A stretch of DNA of 64,000 nucleotides, taken from positions 32,646 through 96,645 of the forward strand of contig JAHHHT010000033.1 in assembly GCA_019359235.1 (NCBI GenBank), written 5' to 3'. The notes below the pieces were generated by a model. The model saw only the letters and a program-made list of their open reading frames with translations, was not told the DNA's origin and did not search any database. The position numbers and the translations under genes are program-made. Origin of the DNA: Oscillatoria princeps RMCB-10. GTDB lineage: Bacteria > Cyanobacteriota > Cyanobacteriia > Cyanobacteriales > Oscillatoriaceae. Of this stretch, positions 15,700 through 25,158 are shown piece after piece. How positions within the stretch are numbered: position 1 is the stretch's first letter; each line of letters starts with the position of its first letter.

Positions 15700-16128
15700 T
15701 GTCTCTGCTGGGCAAGCCTAGTATTTTAACACAATCTCCGTTCGCTCGCTCACAATTAATATCATTTCCGGCTGCATTTGAAGAGTGGGGTGCGTTAATA
15801 ACAATCGCAGCAGTGAGTTTCTCCGGAACGATATGACAAGGAGCCGATGAGAACTATAGCAACACCGGCACGGGCACAGGAAGTAGCATGCGTCCCGGAG
15901 GGCCAAAGTGGCCGGTTTTAACTGTTCAGGCAGTTGCAGGCTACCGGGAAGCCTTAATTACAGTTGCCAAGCCCTAATTATTCGGGAGTATCGAGTGGCT
16001 TTAGCCAGAGAGAGCGCAGCCACTCGAAATTCACCACCGTAATTTTCGGCTATGGCTCCACACCCCTGAATTTAGTTAAAATTGAGTTTCCTCGAAATCC
16101 CCATTTCTCCGCCATCAGGGGAAAAGCT
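15700..16128. other. Intergenic region before the mechanosensitive channel gene
   Basis: About 430 bases. The frame of the channel gene is open back to 15964 but lacks similarity and membrane character there. No RNA gene or repeat was recognised. Confidence 0.4.
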
Positions 16129-17751
16129 ATGATCACAAAGGAGCCGGCTGTGAACATCTTAATTATCTTGGCTGAACTCAGCCTTGCGATCTTTATTTTA
16201 TTTGTGCTAGACTGGCTTGCAGGAAAAGTATTCAAGCAGCTTGCGAAAGTTTATTTCCTCAAAAAGGGGGACAAGAGAACCAAAACTCTGCGCCGGACTG
16301 TGCGGCGAATTTTGATTGTCTCTTGTGCGGTGCTGTGTCTCTTGCTTGCCGGTGCAAATGGCGTGCTGATTTATCAAGGCGAAGACATTCAGCAATACAC
16401 CCTACAATTGATTCGCCGCATCCCGCCGGCATTCTGGGTGACGCTAGCCACCGGGATCGCCAAAAGCACAGGCATTCTGATTGCAGCAGCGCTCGCCCTC
16501 CGCTCCCTCAACCGGCTGCTAGACGTGGCGTGTCAGCGAGTCAAGAAATTCGAGCAACTCACCGCCACCGACGAGAGCGTCGAAGCATTCTTTCGCTTCC
16601 TGAACAAGAGCCTGAGCAACAGCATCTGGCTGCTGTCCGCGAACTGGTGCGCCGGGGCTCTCGGACTGCCGGCAGCAGTGCCTCAGTATCTCTATATTAT
16701 TCTCAGAATCTACCTGATTGTTGCCTTCGGGTTGCTGGTTTTGAAAGCCAACGCCACCATCATCGACAGCGTGGATGCCCTCAGAAAAAAATACTCCAGC
16801 TCCGACGACAACCTGCTGCGGTTCTACGACAGTCTCAGTAACCTGATCCCACTCTTAAAGCGATGTCTTGAATACGTCATCTATGTCAGCATGGCCACGC
16901 TGGCGCTACAGCAGGTGGATTTGATCGCCAAGTTAGCAGACTACGGGCCCAAAATCATCAAGATCGTCGGCATCATCTTCCTGAGCGGCGTCCTCGTTGA
17001 GTTGATCTACCTGGGTGTTCAACAGGCGCTGCTCAACAATAAGGATCTGACTGACTTGCAGCGACAGAGACGGTTGACTCTCATCCCTCTAATAGAAAGT
17101 TTCCTGAGATACCTCCTCTACTTCAGCGGCGGCGTCGCCATCCTCAAAACCATCGATATCGACCCCACCCCCATTTTGGCCGGTGCCGGCATCGTCGGTC
17201 TGGCAGTCGGGTTTGGAGCGCAGAACCTGATCAACGATATGGTTTGCGGATTCTTTATTCTGTTTGAAAACTACTACTTGGTGGGGGACTGGATTGAAAT
17301 CGGCGAGGCAATCGGGACTGTCGAGGCCATCGACCTGCGAACCACCCGCATCCGGCATCCCAATGGCCAGCAGTACATTATCCGTAACGGACAAATCGGC
17401 AACATTGTCAACTACTCCAAAAAATATGTTTATGCCGTAGTGGAAATTGGTGTGGCGTATGACTCCAACCTCGATCGGGTCTACGAGGTTCTAGAGGATG
17501 TGGGAAAGCAGTTAAAGCAGCGTGACAAAGATGTCTTAGAACCCACGCTGGTGGACGGACTGGAGAAATTCGGGGAGTCGGAGCTGTCGGTGCGCACGAT
17601 CACCAAAGTCAAACCCGGAAGCCACCTCCGCATCCAGCGACTCCTCCGCAAGACGATCAAGGAAGCGTTTGACCGGCAAGGAATTGAAATTCCCTTTCCC
17701 CGTCGCGTGCTGATTGTTAAAAAGGAAAAGCACAGGGCTCGCTCCGATTAG
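16129..17751 (+). CDS. MscS-family mechanosensitive ion channel
   Basis: 540 residues from ATG 16129, preceded by AGGGGA. Several N-terminal membrane helices (residues 8-30, 65-85, 105-125 and further pairs) lead to the MscS pore helix ILAGAGIVGLAVGFGAQNLI with its Gly/Ala periodicity. The cytoplasmic beta domain follows (GDWIEIGEAIGTVEAIDLRT, TRIRHPNGQQYIIRNGQI), then the C-terminal alpha-beta part (KPGSHLRIQRLLRKTIKEAF). Such channels release solutes on hypo-osmotic shock. It is longer than E. coli MscS because of extra N-terminal helices, as in many cyanobacterial paralogues. The frame extends upstream to 15964, but that part is not conserved in character. It stands alone. Confidence 0.9.
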   Translation: MITKEPAVNILIILAELSLAIFILFVLDWLAGKVFKQLAKVYFLKKGDKRTKTLRRTVRRILIVSCAVLCLLLAGANGVLIYQGEDIQQYTLQLIRRIPPAFWVTLATGIAKSTGILIAAALALRSLNRLLDVACQRVKKFEQLTATDESVEAFFRFLNKSLSNSIWLLSANWCAGALGLPAAVPQYLYIILRIYLIVAFGLLVLKANATIIDSVDALRKKYSSSDDNLLRFYDSLSNLIPLLKRCLEYVIYVSMATLALQQVDLIAKLADYGPKIIKIVGIIFLSGVLVELIYLGVQQALLNNKDLTDLQRQRRLTLIPLIESFLRYLLYFSGGVAILKTIDIDPTPILAGAGIVGLAVGFGAQNLINDMVCGFFILFENYYLVGDWIEIGEAIGTVEAIDLRTTRIRHPNGQQYIIRNGQIGNIVNYSKKYVYAVVEIGVAYDSNLDRVYEVLEDVGKQLKQRDKDVLEPTLVDGLEKFGESELSVRTITKVKPGSHLRIQRLLRKTIKEAFDRQGIEIPFPRRVLIVKKEKHRARSD

Positions 17752-17766
17752 AAACTCAGTGCTTGA

Positions 17767-17829
17767 TGGGGCATGGGGCATGGGGCATGGGGCATGGGGC
17801 GTGGGGCGTGGGGCGTGGGGCATGGGGCC
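17767..17829. repeat. Heptanucleotide tandem repeat GGGGCAT/GGGGCGT
   Basis: Nine or so tandem 7-base units, four of GGGGCAT type followed by three GGGGCGT and one or two GGGGCAT, just after the channel gene. This is the short tandemly repeated sequence class known in filamentous cyanobacteria. Confidence 0.9.
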
Positions 17830-17854
17830 ATGCCCAGTGCCCAGTGCCCGATTC

Positions 17855-18172
17855 TTAAAAATTTTCCAGCAGCCATTCGGAGGCTCGCTCGCCCAAGTCC
17901 AGGGGAATGCTGACGGCTTTGCCCTGGCGGGGGCGCTCCCGCGTTTCTTGGATGTAATCTCGCACCTGCTCTACCGCACCCCAGGCGTGGAGATAGCCGG
18001 CGATGGCCTCTAGATGGGCCAAATACTCCGCCTCCGTCATGGGAAAAGAGGCTTGCTCCAGGTACTTCCACATTACCTGGACAAATATCTTGCCCTGAGT
18101 CCGCCGCAGCTGGATGTCATACGAGCGTCCCCATTTAGCCAGCAGCAGCTGGCGTAGGTCGTTGCCGGTCAT
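17855..18172 (-). CDS. DUF3067 family protein
   Basis: About 105 residues: MTGNDLRQLLLAKWGRSYDI, RRTQGKIFVQVMWKYLEQAS, FPMTEAEYLAHLEAIAGYLH, ending ERASEWLLENF. This is the conserved cyanobacterial/plastid DUF3067 family, commonly found divergently next to petC as here; a role in cytochrome b6f or photosynthesis is suspected from that link but not shown by the sequence. The ATG at 18172 has AGGGGAAG in front; an upstream ATG at 18196 would add eight residues. The 3' end borders the heptamer repeat. Confidence 0.85.
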   Translation of the reverse strand: MTGNDLRQLLLAKWGRSYDIQLRRTQGKIFVQVMWKYLEQASFPMTEAEYLAHLEAIAGYLHAWGAVEQVRDYIQETRERPRQGKAVSIPLDLGERASEWLLENF

Positions 18173-18399
18173 AGCTTCCCCTGCCTGAATGCCCATCGTT
18201 TACATTTCTTAAGAATTCGTTCGCAACTTCAAAAAATGCAATAATGCTCTCAGAAAGGCGGTAAAGTGCGTTCTGAAAGCAATTGTAGTACCCTGTACGG
18301 GTGGTGCGGACTGGCCGGACTGACGGATGCGGTTCGCACAGGCCAATTGACTTGCGGTTGGATTAGACAAATAAGTTAACACATAGCTCAGCACAGGTC

Positions 18400-18939
18400 A
18401 TGACTCAAGTATCTGGATCTGCGGACGTACCCAGCATGGGGCGTCGTCAATTTATGAACTTTCTGACGTTCGGTGCGGTCACCGGCACGGCGCTGGGTGC
18501 CCTGTATCCAGTGGTCAAGTATTTTATTCCGCCATCGACCGGCGCAGCCGGCGGTGGGGTCACAGCCAAGGACGCCCTGGGCAACGACATCAAGCTCAGC
18601 GAATTTTTGGCCAGCCACAATACCGGCTCCCGCACCCTGGCGCAGGGTCTGAAGGGCGACCCCACCTATATTGTGGTGGAGAGTGAGTCATCGATTGCCA
18701 ATTACGGCATCAACGCCGTTTGCACCCACTTGGGCTGCGTTGTCCCTTGGAACACCAGCGAGAACAAGTTCATGTGTCCATGCCACGGCTCCCAGTATGA
18801 CGCCACCGGCAAAGTGGTGCGCGGGCCCGCACCCCTGTCCCTGGCACTGGTTCACGCCAATGTGGAAGATGATAAAGTAAGCTTCACGCCTTGGACGGAA
18901 ACCGACTTCCGCACCGGCGACAATCCTTGGTGGGCATAA
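18400..18939 (+). CDS. petC: Cytochrome b6f complex Rieske iron-sulfur subunit
   Basis: 179 residues. A twin-arginine motif ([13 protein letters not shown]15-R16) precedes the single N-terminal membrane helix, so insertion is expected to need the Tat pathway. The Rieske [2Fe-2S] ligands are in CTHLGC (108-113) and CPCHGS (126-131), with the lumenal domain ending TGDNPWWA. PetC passes electrons from plastoquinol to cytochrome f. petA follows 128 bases downstream on the same strand, the standard cyanobacterial petCA operon. Confidence 0.98.
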   Translation: MTQVSGSADVPSMGRRQFMNFLTFGAVTGTALGALYPVVKYFIPPSTGAAGGGVTAKDALGNDIKLSEFLASHNTGSRTLAQGLKGDPTYIVVESESSIANYGINAVCTHLGCVVPWNTSENKFMCPCHGSQYDATGKVVRGPAPLSLALVHANVEDDKVSFTPWTETDFRTGDNPWWA

Positions 18940-19067
18940 GCCGATTTGAGATTTGAGATGTCAGTTGCCAGCTCTGAACAGTCTGGCTAGTGACCCGTGA
19001 CTGATCGCAGTCCCCAATCCTGGCATCTCGTTGTTTGACCTTTGTTGCTGAAATCTTCCCATTCCAG

Positions 19068-20060
19068 ATGAAAAAATTTTCCTTATCAGTGATGTTGCCC
19101 GGCAGCTACAGGGCGGCTGTCAAAAGCATGCTGCTGGCGATTGCAACCGCAGCGATTTTCCTAGCCGGTGACCTGGCCCTGCCCCAGTCAGCTGCAGCCT
19201 ATCCCTTCTGGGCGCAGCAAACCGCTCCTGAAACACCCCGCGAAGCTACGGGACGGATTGTTTGCGCGAACTGCCACTTAGCTGCTAAACCCACGGAAGT
19301 GGAAGTGCCGCAAGCCGTTCTGCCGGATACGGTGTTTGAAGCGGTGGTGAAAATTCCCTACGACACCAACACGCAGCAGGTGACAGGCGATGGCAGCAAA
19401 GGCGGACTGAATGTGGGTGCCGTGGTGATGCTGCCAGAAGGCTTCAAGATTGCCCCCGAAGACCGAATTCCCGAAGAGCTCAAGGAAAAAATCGAGGGTC
19501 TTTATTACCAGCCCTACAGCGAGGACAAAGAAAACGTCGTTATCGTAGGCCCGCTACCGGGCGAGCAATACCAGGAGATTATTTTCCCGGTGCTGTCTCC
19601 CAATCCGGAAGCGGATAAAGGCATCCACTACGGCAAATATTCCATCCATGTGGGCGGGAATCGCGGGCGCGGTCAGGTTTACCCCACCGGCCTAAAGAGC
19701 AACAACACCGTTTATAACGCTTCCGCCGCCGGTACAGTGACTGAGATTGCCCCTGTGGAAGAAGAAGGCGGCTATCAAGTGACCATCCAAACCGCTGACG
19801 GCAAGACGGTAGTTGACACCATTCCGCCGGGACCTGAACTGCTGGTTTCGGTTGGGCAGGAAGTCGCAGCCGGTGCCGCTCTCACCTCCAACCCGAATGT
19901 GGGCGGTTTCGGTCAGAAAGATGTTGAAATCGTCTTGCAAAGCTCGACCCGCATCAAAGGGTTGCTGGCGTTCTTTGCCATTGTCACCCTGTCTCAAATT
20001 CTGCTCGTCCTCAAGAAGAAGCAGGTTGAGAAGGTGCAAGCTGCTGAGATGAATTTCTAG
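19068..20060 (+). CDS. petA: Apocytochrome f
   Basis: 330 residues from ATG 19068. The signal peptide ends QSAAA before YPFWAQQ; the new N-terminal Tyr45 is the axial haem ligand. The haem site is RIVCANCH (C66, C69, H70). The large lumenal domain ([21 protein letters not shown], here [20 protein letters not shown]) and a C-terminal membrane anchor ([17 protein letters not shown]) followed by KKKQVEKVQ are all present. It accepts electrons from the Rieske protein and passes them to plastocyanin or cytochrome c6. The frame is open from TTG 19035, but ATG 19068 begins the normal signal peptide. A strong terminator follows. Confidence 0.98.
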   Translation: MKKFSLSVMLPGSYRAAVKSMLLAIATAAIFLAGDLALPQSAAAYPFWAQQTAPETPREATGRIVCANCHLAAKPTEVEVPQAVLPDTVFEAVVKIPYDTNTQQVTGDGSKGGLNVGAVVMLPEGFKIAPEDRIPEELKEKIEGLYYQPYSEDKENVVIVGPLPGEQYQEIIFPVLSPNPEADKGIHYGKYSIHVGGNRGRGQVYPTGLKSNNTVYNASAAGTVTEIAPVEEEGGYQVTIQTADGKTVVDTIPPGPELLVSVGQEVAAGAALTSNPNVGGFGQKDVEIVLQSSTRIKGLLAFFAIVTLSQILLVLKKKQVEKVQAAEMNF

Positions 20061-20082
20061 GTTTGTCTATAAGCACCAAGAT

Positions 20083-20109
20083 GGGGGGTGAATTTCACCC
20101 CCTTTTTTT
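20083..20109 (+). terminator. Rho-independent terminator of petCA
   Basis: Stem GGGGGGTGAA / TTTCACCCCC followed by seven T residues, 22 bases after the petA stop. Confidence 0.93.
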
Positions 20110-20667
20110 GTTGGTGAGGGATTGCCAGAGCGAATGCGGGAATTACTCATTGACAAACGCTGCCTTTTCTGTTTTCTTAACAAGGATGCCCAATAACCCG
20201 TCGGCGTGGGGGGGCGGGTTTATTTATGTGTTTCGTGGTGTCCCAAAGATTGTGGGTGAACCCGCCCCTACAAATTCCCCATGCGATGATGCCCGATGCC
20301 CCATGCCCAAAGAAAGTAGGGTGCGTTCCCTCAAGGAACGCACCTGAAGAACCTATTGACAGGCATTGGAATGCTCCCAGCCGGTTCAGGCGGACTGGAA
20401 ATGAGTCTGGCAAGACTCTCACTTCGAGCCGGTGCGTCTCGCTCCCGAAGCTGCTTCTGAAAAATTTCTTGTGACAAACAGACCGGCTGACAGCAGCAAA
20501 AGTGCGGAAAGCGTCCTATAATATGTGGCACTGTCTGGTGCTAGGGGTTGGATGGGCGGACAAGCCGGGTGTGGGAGTGGAAGCCAGAAAGCCGGCTGGC
20601 ACTAGCCTCCCCGATCAGTTGAAGCTGATGGGTGTCGGACGTAATAACTTGAAAAGGGTGTTGAGCA
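20110..20667. other. Intergenic region with repeats between petA and the TPR gene
   Basis: It holds an inverted GGGCGGGTTTAT...AACCCGCCC segment (about 20212-20272), the palindrome AGGGTGCGTTCCCTCAAGGA...CACC at 20316-20344, and a -10-like TATAAT at 20517-20522 with no good -35 box. No gene was seen. Confidence 0.5.
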
Positions 20668-22593
20668 ATGAGTGTTCCTGAAGAAAAACCTAGCCCCACT
20701 CTAGAAAAGAGCGCTGAGAACGGCGAGGGTGCGCCAGCAGCGATTGTGGCAGAGAATGTGGCAGAGAAAATTGCCCCTGTGTCAGATAATGCCACGGCAC
20801 CGAGCGGGGCGCAACCCGGAAAGATTGAACCTATTCCTGAGGTAGAAAAGACTGCTGAGCGGGATGAGGAGCGGCTGTTCGGGGCGATTATTGAAGGAAA
20901 CCCCACCCCTGAATTAGACAAGAAGATCGAGGAGTGCCTCAAGGCTCTTAGGGAGATAAGCACAGAGGTTTCAGGCGCGGATATTTCAGGACAAGTCAAG
21001 AGAATTGCTAAGGCTTTTTGGTTGCGGGATGCTGTAGAGAGATTGCGGCGTAAAGAAAAATATATAACGGCGGGGACTTTGGAAAAGCTCGCCGATTTAG
21101 ATGCTTGCTTAGAGGTGCGGGTGAAAGCAATAGCCAAGAATAAAGAATTGGCGAAAAAACTGGCTGCCCTTCGCAAGCAACTGTACAAAAAGCCACAAGA
21201 GACACTATCGTGGTGGAACCTGATTTCTCGCCAGGAACAAGAAAACTGGAATCGCTGGGACTGGCTGTTTGACTGGGGAGCGTGGCTGTGCCTGGGTTTT
21301 TCCACAGTCATTATCATCCAAGGGGTTAAGGTCGATCTGACCAATCTTAAGACCGATGAGTTAAACTTAGAGGAAATGCTGGGAACCGCTCTCCAGAGTG
21401 GGGCGCTGGCTGGAGGGATTAATGCGCTGCTTCGGGGAACAGCAGCGCAGTCTCAGAAAAAGGAGGATGAAGAGAAGCACAAACAGCCGGGGGAAGGGAA
21501 AAGCCAAAATATCGAGCAGATCAAAGAGAAGGCGGAGCTAATCAGCAAGCAAGCTACGACTAAGCTGGAGGAGCTGCTAGACAGGTGGAATATTCCCCGC
21601 TACTGGCAATCAGAGGTGAAGTGCCTGATCTCGCTGACGGTCTTGGGAATTACCTGGAGCACTCCCTATATTTTGTCTGGGTGGGGGTACTGGGTGCAGT
21701 ACAAATTTTGGGGCGAGCTTTATCTGCAACAGGGGGAATATAAATCGGCTGAGAAAGCTTTGCAGAAGGCGCTGGACTTGAAAAGCAACGATCCGGATAT
21801 TTTGTTCGCTCTGGGCCAAACTTACGAAAGTCTGAAAAAGCCCGAACAAGCGCTAGTCAAATACGAGGAAGCCAGCCGGCAAAGACAGTTCCCCCAAATC
21901 CTGAACGCTCTGGCGCTGATGAAAATAGTGTCGGAGAGAGTCAAGACGGGAAATTGGACGGCGCAGCTCGACCGGCAGGCTAAGGAGGCTGAAGATTTAC
22001 TCTATGACGCCACAATAAATCTGGCAGAAGACCTCCAGAATAAGGCCAAGGATGGGGAAATAGAAACTCTGCCGTTTTCCGAAATGAAGTTTAAACTGCA
22101 ATCGGAAATAAACACAAACTTTGGCATCGTTTACTGGAGCAAAGTCAACTTGGCGAAAGCCGGCCTTGATGAGGCCGAGAAAAAAGATTTGGTTGAGGCT
22201 CTGAGTTATTTTAAAGAGGGCGCTATCTTGGAGATCCAGGATAAAATAGTGCGCCAAAAAGGGAAGGAAGTAACAAAGGATGCGCTAGCGGTAGCCGAGG
22301 CGGATCTGAAGAAGGTCAGCAAGGATACGCGGGGGAGGGCTGTCTGCTATTATCGGCTCGCACACCTGATTAATTTACTCAAAGTCAGCCCAAATCCAGC
22401 ACCGGCAGAGCTGAAGACAGCGGACACTGCGGTGGGAGTGACTTGCTACAGCTCTTCTGGCGCTCCCATAAAGCAGTTGAGGCTGTACGATCGGGCCTTG
22501 GTTTACAATTTGAGGCGGCTCCCAGGATTGCCGAAAAACCCTGCGGTGCGAGCACCGGCATCACCTCGCAACCCAGATAAACCTGAAAATTAA
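20668..22593 (+). CDS. TPR-containing membrane protein, unknown function
   Basis: 641 residues. The first 70 are acidic and low-complexity; residues 90-180 are helical and charged. Two hydrophobic segments are visible, LFDWGAWLCLGFSTVIIIQG near residue 200 and LISLTVLGITWSTPYILSGW near 320. A TPR unit follows (YKFWGELYLQQGEYKSAEKA, LQKALDLKSNDPDILFALGQ, TYESLKKPEQALVKYEEASR), then a helical region to the end. An Ala/Gly-rich patch (SGALAGGINALLRGTAA) lies between the hydrophobic segments. TPR parts bind partner proteins, so a membrane-bound scaffold is possible. I know no named family and the neighbours give no clue. Confidence 0.6.
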   Translation: MSVPEEKPSPTLEKSAENGEGAPAAIVAENVAEKIAPVSDNATAPSGAQPGKIEPIPEVEKTAERDEERLFGAIIEGNPTPELDKKIEECLKALREISTEVSGADISGQVKRIAKAFWLRDAVERLRRKEKYITAGTLEKLADLDACLEVRVKAIAKNKELAKKLAALRKQLYKKPQETLSWWNLISRQEQENWNRWDWLFDWGAWLCLGFSTVIIIQGVKVDLTNLKTDELNLEEMLGTALQSGALAGGINALLRGTAAQSQKKEDEEKHKQPGEGKSQNIEQIKEKAELISKQATTKLEELLDRWNIPRYWQSEVKCLISLTVLGITWSTPYILSGWGYWVQYKFWGELYLQQGEYKSAEKALQKALDLKSNDPDILFALGQTYESLKKPEQALVKYEEASRQRQFPQILNALALMKIVSERVKTGNWTAQLDRQAKEAEDLLYDATINLAEDLQNKAKDGEIETLPFSEMKFKLQSEINTNFGIVYWSKVNLAKAGLDEAEKKDLVEALSYFKEGAILEIQDKIVRQKGKEVTKDALAVAEADLKKVSKDTRGRAVCYYRLAHLINLLKVSPNPAPAELKTADTAVGVTCYSSSGAPIKQLRLYDRALVYNLRRLPGLPKNPAVRAPASPRNPDKPEN

Positions 22594-22650
22594 CTGCCGC
22601 CGGCATAAGAACCCCACCCCCCAACCCCCTCCCCGTGAAAGACTGCAGTA

Positions 22651-22685
22651 GTAGGGTGCGTTCCCTCAGAGGGAACGCACCCTAC
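22651..22685. repeat. Palindrome GTAGGGTGCGTTCCCTC...
   Basis: A near-perfect 35-base palindrome (arms GTAGGGTGCGTTCCCTC and its complement). Relatives occur at 20316, 24310, 32352-32418 and 60141. Confidence 0.9.
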
Positions 22686-22791
22686 CCCGGGCGAAACTAC
22701 CCCGGGCGAAACTTTGAACCCCACCCCCCAACCCCCTCCCCGTGAACGGGGAGGGGGAGTAAGCTATTACGCTAATAATGCTGCTTGTTGG

Positions 22792-22904
22792 AAAAGGAGG
22801 CAGTCACTTCGGAACTGCGCACACCGCCACCAATGAAAATTGTCCCTAGGGCGGGGCGCGCACGGGGGCGTCGCCCCTACAAGACTATTTTCAAGTCAGA
22901 GCCA
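22792..22904 (+). repeat. Long dispersed repeat, copy 2
   Basis: Direct copy of 8413-8525, about 80-90% similar by eye over 113 bases. Confidence 0.75.
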
Positions 22905-23143
22905 AAGGAACACCTCCCGGGAGGCGCTGACTTGAAGAGGGCTAAAGCCCAACTACGAACCTTTTCAAGGCAGAGCCAAAGCGAGCAGCGTTCCCAGGCG
23001 GTAGGGGCGGGTCCCCGTGCCCGCCCCGGAACGAGGGGAATCGTCCTTCTGCTGTGCAGCGCCGGCACTCTTAAGCCGGCTTGCCCCTTGCCTAGCGATC
23101 CCCACCGGCGGTAAGCTCAAACAGTAGCTCAAGGGGAGAGATT

Positions 23144-23992
23144 GTGGCCATTGACGAGCAAATCATTCAAGTCGGATCGCTGCAGTGGTTTTATCGGGAG
23201 GCAAAGCCGGTAACGGATTCCGAAAAACCGCCGGTGCTGCTGCTGCACGGAATTCCCTCCCTGAGTTACAGCTGGTCGGAAGTGATGCCGGCGCTCGCAG
23301 AGCAAGGGTTTCGCGCTATCGCGCCCGACTGGATTGGCTTCGGGCGCTCCAGCTTCCCAGACCGGCGCGACTTCGCCTACACCCCCGACGCCTTTATTGA
23401 CGCCCTCGCCGCTTTCCTCAAAACTCTGGACATCCAGCAATTTTACCTGGTGGTGCAAGGATTTTTGGGGTCTGTGGGGCTGCAATACGCCCTGCGCCAC
23501 CCGGAACAAGTCGAGCGCTTGGCGGTTCTCAACGCGCCGGTGTCGCCGGATGCCAAGTTGCCCTGGAAAATCAAGCAGCTGGGACTGCCCCTGGTGGGGG
23601 ACATGATGACCCAAGATCCCCTCTTGGTTGACCGCACCCTGGAAGGGGGGAGCAGGTTCGTGATCTCAGACGAAGATTTGGATGTCTACCGGCGTCCTTT
23701 CCTGAAAAGTTCTGACGCGGGGCGCAGTCTGCTCGCTACGGTGCGCAACCTCCAGCTCAAGCAGGCAATGGCCGAGATTTCATCCGGGTTCAGCCGGTGG
23801 GCCCAGCCAACCCTGATTGTCTGGGGGATGGCCGATCCCTGGCTGCCCTTCTCCCAGGCGGAAACTTTCGCCGGCACCCTCAAGAACGCAGAAATCGTCA
23901 AACTCGAAAAGAGCGGGCACTACCCTCAAGAGCACTGGTCTGTCGAAGTCAGCAATGCCCTCATCCCCTTTCTGCGCCGGCAGCCGGTTTAG
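23144..23992 (+). CDS. Alpha/beta-hydrolase-fold protein, nucleophile apparently replaced by Gly
   Basis: 282 residues with the fold's landmarks: VLLLHGIPSLSYSW (oxyanion HG), APDWIGFGRSS, and the late acid and histidine in VWGMADPWLPFSQ and LEKSGHYPQEHW. The nucleophile elbow reads YLVVQGFLGSVGLQYALRHP. Aligned on the following helix (RHPE), the position of Ser or Asp in canonical enzymes (x-G-x-S-x-G-G or V-H-D-W-G) holds Gly. The general layout is that of the haloalkane dehalogenase/epoxide hydrolase branch. The acid and histidine are kept, so it may be a non-catalytic relative or use a shifted serine. GTG 23144 follows AAGGGGAGAG. Confidence 0.82.
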   Translation: MAIDEQIIQVGSLQWFYREAKPVTDSEKPPVLLLHGIPSLSYSWSEVMPALAEQGFRAIAPDWIGFGRSSFPDRRDFAYTPDAFIDALAAFLKTLDIQQFYLVVQGFLGSVGLQYALRHPEQVERLAVLNAPVSPDAKLPWKIKQLGLPLVGDMMTQDPLLVDRTLEGGSRFVISDEDLDVYRRPFLKSSDAGRSLLATVRNLQLKQAMAEISSGFSRWAQPTLIVWGMADPWLPFSQAETFAGTLKNAEIVKLEKSGHYPQEHWSVEVSNALIPFLRRQPV

Positions 23993-24532
23993 CGCCACAG
24001 GAGGCAGAGCCTTCTTCAGGGAAAGCGCTCCCAGCCGGTAGGGGCGGTGCGGCACGACCTCCCTGGGAGCGAGGATAAAGGCCAGAGCAAGAAAAAAAGG
24101 ATCTCCCCCTGGGAACGAAGATGGATATGGGAGCATCCCATTTTTGCACTCACCCTCACCCCCAACCCCTCTCCCACAAGGGGAGAGGGGAGAATTATTG
24201 ATTGATTGTTTCCCCCCTCTCCCATGAAGGGCTACCGCTCACACACATCTTGGGCACGGGCCACAGCGTGTAACTCGTAGCGTTCCCTATCCCACCGGCA
24301 CCGATGGAGGTGCGTTCCCTAAGAGGGAACGCACCCTACCCCGGGCGAAACATGGAAAATTGGCATGAATGGAGATTTGTGTGTAAACCGCAGCCCATGA
24401 AGGGAGAGGGGCGTTAGGGGGGTGAGGGTGAAATCTTTGCAAAAAGCGGATGCTCCCGATCGATATGACGCAACATCTTGATATATTTTTTTGAGAAAAC
24501 TAAATCCTCAGTTATTGGCAAAGATCATCCTT
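23993..24532. other. Repeat-rich intergenic region
   Basis: It holds a CCCTCACCCCCAACCCCTCTCCC...GGGGAGAGGGG inverted repeat (24152-24190), the palindrome GTGCGTTCCCTAAGAGGGAACGCAC in outline at 24310-24334, and two GGATGCTCCC-type motifs (24127, 24462) that also occur in the 112-bp inverted repeats at 57764 and 61327. No gene was seen. Confidence 0.6.
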
Positions 24533-24979
24533 ATGTCACGTCAGCGTTCTATTTTGGCCTTGATTCTGGCACTTTTTGCAACGTTCGCTATCAGTTTTAG
24601 CAGCTTCGCCGCCACCCCGAAGGCTGCGACTTACACCCCGGCTCAGATTGAGCAAATTCAGAAATACGTTCCCAAAATTACTGAGTTCCGGGGGCGCATG
24701 GACGAACTGCAAACTCTGATCCAAAAGCGCAACTGGATAGATGCGCGCACGTTTATTCACGGGCCTCTGGGCCAACTGCGGCAAGACATGGCCTACGTTA
24801 GCCGCTATCTGCTGCCGAAAGACCAGCCGGCAGCCCGCAAGGCAGCTAAGGATGTTTTCGGCCACCTGGAGAGCATCGATAAAGCCGCCGAAGCCAACAG
24901 CTATCAACAAGCTTCCCTAAACTACCAGGAAGCTTTGAAGGATTTTGACGCTTTCTTGCAGCTGCTTCCCAAGGCTTAA
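24533..24979 (+). CDS. psbQ: Photosystem II extrinsic protein PsbQ (CyanoQ)
   Basis: 148 residues from ATG 24533 (MSRQRSILALILALFATFAI). The mature part shows the CyanoQ four-helix pattern: YTPAQIEQIQKYVPKITEFR, RNWIDARTFIHGPLGQLRQD, YLLPKDQPAARKAAKDVFGH, LEAL-like LESIDKAAEANSYQQASLNY, ending ALKDFDAFLQLLPKA. CyanoQ sits on the lumenal face of photosystem II and stabilises the oxygen-evolving centre. Most CyanoQ proteins are lipoproteins with a lipobox Cys; here the signal ends SFSSFAATPKAA with no Cys, so the protein should be a soluble lumenal form. A TTG-started extension to 24491 exists but is unlikely. Confidence 0.93.
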   Translation: MSRQRSILALILALFATFAISFSSFAATPKAATYTPAQIEQIQKYVPKITEFRGRMDELQTLIQKRNWIDARTFIHGPLGQLRQDMAYVSRYLLPKDQPAARKAAKDVFGHLESIDKAAEANSYQQASLNYQEALKDFDAFLQLLPKA

Positions 24980-25052
24980 TCCATTCTGGATTTGAACCGC
25001 AGATAAACGCGGATCAACGCAGAACTAAGCTGTCTTATATCTGCGTCGATCC

Positions 25053-25085
25053 AGAAACCGGGTTTCTGGAAGAAACCCGGTTTCT
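25053..25085. repeat. Palindrome pair AGAAACCSGGTTTCT
   Basis: Opposed copies at 25053-25067 and 25071-25085, nested in a longer imperfect inverted repeat ATATCTGCGT...CTGCGTTCATCTGC between psbQ and the oxidase gene. Confidence 0.8.
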
Positions 25086-25158
25086 ACGCTTTCATAGTAT
25101 CTGCGTTCATCTGCAATTATCTGCGGGTTTTAAATATAAACTAAAATCTAAAATCAAT

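Larger units (their letters stand above)
22594..23143. other. Repeat-filled intergenic region
   Basis: 550 bases with no gene. It holds GC-rich inverted repeats at 22609-22638 and 22717-22760, a GTAGGGTGCGTTCCC palindrome at 22651-22685, a GGGCTAAAGCCCAACTAC unit near 22938 and the long repeat at 22792-22904. Confidence 0.75.
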
